Origin: JBQCEE01 sp051960575
Lineage (GTDB): Bacteria; Actinomycetota; Actinomycetes; Mycobacteriales; Jatrophihabitantaceae
DNA length: 9,555 bases
NCBI RefSeq assembly: GCF_051960575.1
Contig: NZ_JBQCEE010000432.1
Location: forward strand, 1-9,555
Direction of reading: 5' to 3'
This document shows positions 6,585-9,555 of this stretch, one piece after another. The stretch's first letter is position 1. Each line of letters starts with the position of its first letter. A program made the translations under genes and the position numbers. The notes below the pieces were generated by a model. The model saw only the letters and a program-made list of their open reading frames with translations. It was not told the origin of the DNA and made no database searches.

Positions 6585-6662
6585 GACGGCCAGCCTATCC
6601 ACCGGCCGGTGCCGCATAGCCGACGCTCATCCCGGCCTCCGTAGACTTCCGCGCGGATCTCC

Positions 6663-6680
6663 GCCGATCCGGTGATCGGC
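6663..6680. repeat. Short perfect inverted repeat (operator- or hairpin-like)
   Basis: GCCGATC, a 4-nt loop CGGT, then GATCGGC. The 7-bp dyad lies about 45 bp before the isomerase start, in the divergent intergenic region. It could be a regulator site or an RNA hairpin; 7 bp could also be chance in GC-rich DNA. Confidence 0.4.
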
Positions 6681-6709
6681 TCCCCCGCCGTGTCCGAGCA
6701 GTGCGTCCC

Positions 6710-6715
6710 GAAAGG
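6710..6715 (+). promoter_or_regulatory. Ribosome binding site of the FKBP-type isomerase gene
   Basis: GAAAGG, 10 nt before the GTG at 6726. It favours that start over the GTG at 6672, which lies in the hairpin region and would add 18 residues unlike the family. Confidence 0.5.
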
Positions 6716-6725
6716 CAGCCGACCC

Positions 6726-7475
6726 GTGCCGACCCAGAAGCAGCAGCGTGAGGCCGCGCGTCGTCATCTCGAGCGCCAGCTCAAGGCCCGCCAGGAGCGC
6801 GCGGCGCGCCGGAAGCGGATGACCCTCATCACCTCGATCATCGGGACGCTCGTGGTGATCGCGCTGGTCATCGTCCTGGTCGTCACCACCACCGGCAACG
6901 ACTCGAAGAAGGACACCGCCGCCGGCAGCGGCATCGGCCGCTCGTCGTCGCCCGGCACCTCGTCGGCCGCGCCGGCGCCGTCGAGCTCGGGCACGGCGTG
7001 CGACAACAGCAACCCGACCAAGGTGACCGTCCACCGCGCCAAGGGCGCGAAGGTCACCTTCGACGGCGTCACCGTCGAGGGCGCCGCCGACCTCACCGGC
7101 AAGCCGGTCGTCACCGCGTCGAACAAGACCCAGGCGACGAAGCTCGCCGTGAAGGACCTCGTCGTCGGCACCGGCAAGGCCGCCGGCCCGACGTCGTGCG
7201 TGACGATCCAGTACGACGGCGTGCTGTTCACCGACGGCAAGGAGTTCGACTCGTCCTGGAACCGCGGCGAGACCGCGCAGTTCCCGCTCACCGGGGTCGT
7301 CCCCGGCTTCACCCAGGGCATCGGCGGCACCACGGGCGTCGCCCCGATGAAGGAGGGCGGCCGCCGGATCATCATCGTCCCGGCCGCGCTCGGCTACGGC
7401 TCGCAGGCCTCGGGCAGCATCCCCGCCAACTCGAGCCTGGTGTTCGTCGTCGACCTCAAGAGCGTCGACGGCTGA
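6726..7475 (+). CDS. Membrane-anchored FKBP-type peptidyl-prolyl cis-trans isomerase
   Basis: A 249-residue protein. Residues 1-32 are strongly basic (PTQKQQREAARRHLERQLKA...), residues about 33-54 form one membrane helix (LITSIIGTLVVIALVIVLVV), and a Ser/Ala/Pro/Gly linker runs to about 90. That predicts an inside N-terminus and an extracytoplasmic FKBP domain (about 140-247). FKBP active-site positions are visible: Tyr163 (IQYDG), Phe174-Asp175 (KEFDSSW), VVPGF with Phe195 in place of the usual Trp, Tyr224 (ALGYGS) and Phe240 (LVFVVDL). It should speed prolyl isomerisation in exported proteins. The region at 116-150 (VTVEGAADLTGKPVV...) resembles the lead-in of other actinobacterial FKBPs. 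The next gene begins one base after its stop. The basic N-terminus is of the kind normally seen on the cyclophilin of this locus. Confidence 0.92.
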   Translation: MPTQKQQREAARRHLERQLKARQERAARRKRMTLITSIIGTLVVIALVIVLVVTTTGNDSKKDTAAGSGIGRSSSPGTSSAAPAPSSSGTACDNSNPTKVTVHRAKGAKVTFDGVTVEGAADLTGKPVVTASNKTQATKLAVKDLVVGTGKAAGPTSCVTIQYDGVLFTDGKEFDSSWNRGETAQFPLTGVVPGFTQGIGGTTGVAPMKEGGRRIIIVPAALGYGSQASGSIPANSSLVFVVDLKSVDG

Positions 7476-7476
7476 C

Positions 7477-8196
7477 GTGCCCGGTTCCCCGCGCCGCGGT
7501 CCGATCGCGGCGGTCGTCGGCACGCTCGTCGTGCTCGCGGCCGTCATCGTCGCCGTCGCGATCAGCAACCATTCGTCCGGCGGCACGAAGTCGGGCGGCC
7601 GCAACCCGACGGTCGCCCAGACCGGCGACCACGCCTGCGACTGGCAGCCCCAGTCGCCGGCCGCCCGCAGCGTGCAGCGTCCGCCGTCGTCCGTGCTCGC
7701 CACCGCCACCGTGACGCTCCGCCTCACGACCTCGCAGGGGCCGCTCACCCTGACCCTCGACCGCGCGAAGGCGCCGTGCACGGTCGCCGACATCGTGTCG
7801 CTCGCCGACCAGGGCTACTACGACGGGACGCACTGCCACCGCCTCGTCACCGAGGGCATCTACGTCCTCCAGTGCGGCGACCCGAACGGTGACGGCAGCG
7901 GCGGGCCGGGCTACACGATCCCCGACGAGGCGACCGGGGCCGAGCAGTACCCCGCGGGCACCGTGGCCATGGCCCGGACGGCCGAACCGCACAGCGGCGG
8001 CAGCCAGTTCTTCATCGTCGACCGCGACTCGCCGAGCCTCCAGCAGGGCCTGGGCACGCTGCAGTACACGGTCTTCGGCCGGGTGACGAGCGGCTTGGAC
8101 GTGGTCACCAAGGTCGCCGCCGCAGGCACCACCAACGGCTCGCCGGACGGCCCGCCGAAGCTGCCCGTCGACATCAGCAAGGTCGCCGTCGGCTGA
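7477..8196 (+). CDS. Membrane-anchored cyclophilin-type peptidyl-prolyl cis-trans isomerase
   Basis: A 239-residue protein with a short basic N-terminus (PGSPRRG), one membrane helix at about 9-29, a 40-residue linker, and an extracytoplasmic cyclophilin domain (about 73-238). Cyclophilin features: APCTVADIVSLADQGYYDG, CHRLVTEGIYVLQCGDP with the catalytic Arg122 and Gln132, GPGYTIPDE, AGTVAMAR, GSQFFI (Phe178-179), and YTVFGRV. The human Trp121 and His126 positions are not conserved, as is common in bacterial forms. Cys54, 101, 120 and 133 are typical of exported actinobacterial cyclophilins. The GTG lies one base after the FKBP gene's stop (TGACGTG), so the pair is almost certainly translationally coupled. 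It corresponds in position to the cyclophilin gene beside relA in mycobacteria. It probably assists folding of secreted proteins. Confidence 0.93.
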   Translation: MPGSPRRGPIAAVVGTLVVLAAVIVAVAISNHSSGGTKSGGRNPTVAQTGDHACDWQPQSPAARSVQRPPSSVLATATVTLRLTTSQGPLTLTLDRAKAPCTVADIVSLADQGYYDGTHCHRLVTEGIYVLQCGDPNGDGSGGPGYTIPDEATGAEQYPAGTVAMARTAEPHSGGSQFFIVDRDSPSLQQGLGTLQYTVFGRVTSGLDVVTKVAAAGTTNGSPDGPPKLPVDISKVAVG

Positions 8197-8205
8197 CCCC
8201 TCCCC

Positions 8206-8267
8206 GACCGCGATGATCACGCACGCAGGCACACCCTGGCGTGCATGAGCGCGAGATCATCGGGGTC
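8206..8267. terminator. Nested hairpin between convergent genes, possible bidirectional terminator
   Basis: Outer arms 8206-8218 (GACCGCGATGATC) and 8255-8267 (GATCATCGGGGTC) pair at 12 of 13 positions. The inner arms GCACG-CAGG (8221-8229) and CCTG-g-CGTGC (8235-8244) form a 9-bp stem with one bulged G and a 5-nt loop. It fills most of the 77-bp gap between the stops of the cyclophilin gene and relA. No T-run follows on either strand, so termination is inferred from position; it may instead be a member of a dispersed palindromic repeat family. Confidence 0.55.
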
Positions 8268-8273
8268 CGCGGG

Positions 8274-9555
8274 CTACTCCCCCGCGTGCACGCGGTACAC
8301 GTCGTAGACGCCCTCGACGTTGCGGATCGAGCGCAACAGGTGCCCGAGGTGCTTGGCCTCGGCCATCTCGAAGGTGAACCGGCTGATCGCGACACGGTCG
8401 CGCGACGTCGTGACGTTCGCCGACAGGATCGACACCCGCTCGTCGGACAGCTGCCGGGTGACGTCCGAGAGCAGGCCGTGCCGGTCGAGCGCCTCGACCT
8501 GGATGGACACCACGAACGTCGAGTCGACCGACGGCGCCCACTCGACGTCGACCAGCCGCTCGGGCTGCTCGAGCAGGGACGCGGCGTTGGTGCAGCTCTT
8601 CCGGTGCACCGACACCCCGCCGCCGCGCGTGACGAAGCCGAGGATCTCGTCGCCGGGCACGGGCGTGCAGCAGCGGGCCAGCTTCACCCACACGTCCGAG
8701 ACGCCCTTGACCACGACCCCGGCGTCACCGCCGGTCGGCCGGCGCGAGGTGACCGGCACGGTCTCGATCGACGGCAGCGTCGCCTCGGCGATGTCCTCGA
8801 CGGCGCCCTCGCTGCCGCCGAGCTGGGTGACCAGCTTCTGGACGACCGCCTGCGCCGAGACGTGCCCCTCGCCGATCGCCGCGTACAGCGCGGAGATGTC
8901 GGCGTAGTGCATGTCCTTGGCGAGGGTCAGCAGCTGGTCACCGCCGAGCAGCCGCTGCATCGGCAGCGCCGCCTTGCGCATCGCCTTGGTGAGCGCGGCC
9001 TTGCCGGCGTCGATGGCGTCCTCGCGCCGCTCGCGGGCGAACCACTGCCGGATCTTCGTGCGCGCCCGCGGCGACTTGACGAACGACAGCCAGTCGCGCG
9101 ACGGGCCCGCAATCTCGGCCTTGGACGTGAAGATCTCGATCGTGTCGCCGTTGTCGAGCACCGACTCGAGCGCCACGAGCTTGCCGTTGACCCGCGCGCC
9201 GATGCAGCGGTGGCCGACCTCGGTGTGCACCGCGTAGGCGAAGTCGACCGGCGTCGAGCCGCTCGGCAGCGCCATCGCGTCGCCCTTCGGCGTGAAGACG
9301 TAGACCTCGCTGCCGGCGAGGTCGAAGCGCAGCGAGTCGAGGAACTCCTCCGGCTCCTGCGCCTCGCGCTGCCAGTCGAGCAGCTGGCGCAGCCAGCCCA
9401 TCTCCTCGTCGATGCCGCCGGGCGTCGCGACCGCGCCCTTCTGCTCCTTGTACTTCCAGTGCGCCGCGATGCCGTACTCGGCGCGGCGGTGCATGGCGTG
9501 CGTGCGGATCTGCAGTTCGACCGGCTTGCCGCCCGGACCGATCACCGTCGTGTGC
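8274..9555 (-). CDS. relA: Bifunctional (p)ppGpp synthetase/hydrolase RelA/SpoT (Rel), 5' end missing
   Basis: The C-terminal part of the stringent-response enzyme; the reading frame is open to the window edge (HTTVIGPGG), so the hydrolase domain and most of the synthetase domain lie outside. Numbering from the GTG at 9545: the end of the synthetase domain with VELQIRT (Glu10 of the ExQIRT motif) and AEYGIAAHWKYKE; a TGS domain about 80-141 (VYVFTPKGDAMALPSGSTPVDFAYAVHTEVG); a helical region about 147-225; the Cys-rich zinc-finger-like domain with ARCCTPVPGD (Cys292-293), His314 and Cys318; and an ACT domain about 343-420. These C-terminal parts link the enzyme to the ribosome and to control of synthesis versus hydrolysis. 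All key C-terminal residues are present. It is convergent with the isomerase pair. The long Rel form is normal in actinobacteria. Confidence 0.96.
   Translation of the reverse strand, partial: HTTVIGPGGKPVELQIRTHAMHRRAEYGIAAHWKYKEQKGAVATPGGIDEEMGWLRQLLDWQREAQEPEEFLDSLRFDLAGSEVYVFTPKGDAMALPSGSTPVDFAYAVHTEVGHRCIGARVNGKLVALESVLDNGDTIEIFTSKAEIAGPSRDWLSFVKSPRARTKIRQWFARERREDAIDAGKAALTKAMRKAALPMQRLLGGDQLLTLAKDMHYADISALYAAIGEGHVSAQAVVQKLVTQLGGSEGAVEDIAEATLPSIETVPVTSRRPTGGDAGVVVKGVSDVWVKLARCCTPVPGDEILGFVTRGGGVSVHRKSCTNAASLLEQPERLVDVEWAPSVDSTFVVSIQVEALDRHGLLSDVTRQLSDERVSILSANVTTSRDRVAISRFTFEMAEAKHLGHLLRSIRNVEGVYDVYRVHAGE

Larger units (their letters stand above)
6585..6725. promoter_or_regulatory. Divergent intergenic region between hydrolase and prolyl-isomerase genes
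   Basis: About 140 bp from which the hydrolase-hisS genes (minus) and the isomerase pair (plus) must both be expressed. It holds a perfect 7-bp hairpin at 6663-6680 and, on the minus strand, a GGAGG (6640-6636) placed 5 nt before an 11-codon reading frame. TAGACT at 6642-6647 could be a plus-strand -10 box, but I see no convincing -35. Confidence 0.4.

Noticed and set aside
6627..8232. Minus-strand open frames opposite the two isomerase genes
   Set aside because: The plus-strand products have complete FKBP and cyclophilin motifs; the antisense frames show no recognisable family.

Overview
The window is chromosomal DNA from a high-GC actinobacterium (Actinomycetota). The basis is the strongly G/C-biased third codon positions, the frequent GTG starts, and a gene order (relA, peptidyl-prolyl isomerase, metallo-beta-lactamase-fold hydrolase, hisS, then aspS) that resembles the Rv2583c-Rv2580c neighbourhood of Mycobacterium tuberculosis. 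The species cannot be told from this sequence.

Layout, left to right. (1) 22-1551, minus: a secreted, membrane-tethered surface protein of the choice-of-anchor G type. (2) 1717-3498, minus: aspS, a long bacterial-type AspRS whose residues look non-discriminating (charges tRNA-Asp and tRNA-Asn). (3) 3560-4459, minus: a 299-aa protein with a C-terminal DUF559 (Vsr-like, PD-(D/E)XK) nuclease domain, flanked on both sides by a nested palindrome built from one 13-bp half-site. (4) 4591-5922, minus: hisS. (5) 5922-6584, minus: a metallo-beta-lactamase-fold hydrolase whose stop overlaps the hisS start by one base. (6) A divergent intergenic region of about 140 bp. (7) 6726-7475 and 7477-8196, plus: two membrane-anchored extracytoplasmic prolyl isomerases, one FKBP-type and one cyclophilin-type, one base apart. 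(8) A nested hairpin between convergent genes. (9) 8274-9555, minus: the C-terminal part of relA, cut by the window edge.

Most of the window is housekeeping: tRNA charging, the stringent response and folding of exported proteins. The accessory element is the nuclease cassette wedged between hisS and aspS. Each side carries a block of four half-sites in the order forward-forward-reverse-reverse. The two blocks have identical internal spacing (19 bp between like-oriented half-sites, 66 bp overall) although the spacers differ in sequence. The inner stem carries a T-A pair in one block and a C-G pair in the other, a compensated change. The nuclease gene's stop codon lies in the loop of one palindrome. 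This is the best candidate in the window for an undescribed system: a nuclease-associated palindromic repeat element, similar in layout (not in sequence) to REP/RAYT elements. Mobility and nuclease-repeat interaction are inference.

No tRNA, rRNA, CRISPR array, IS element or integrase gene was seen.
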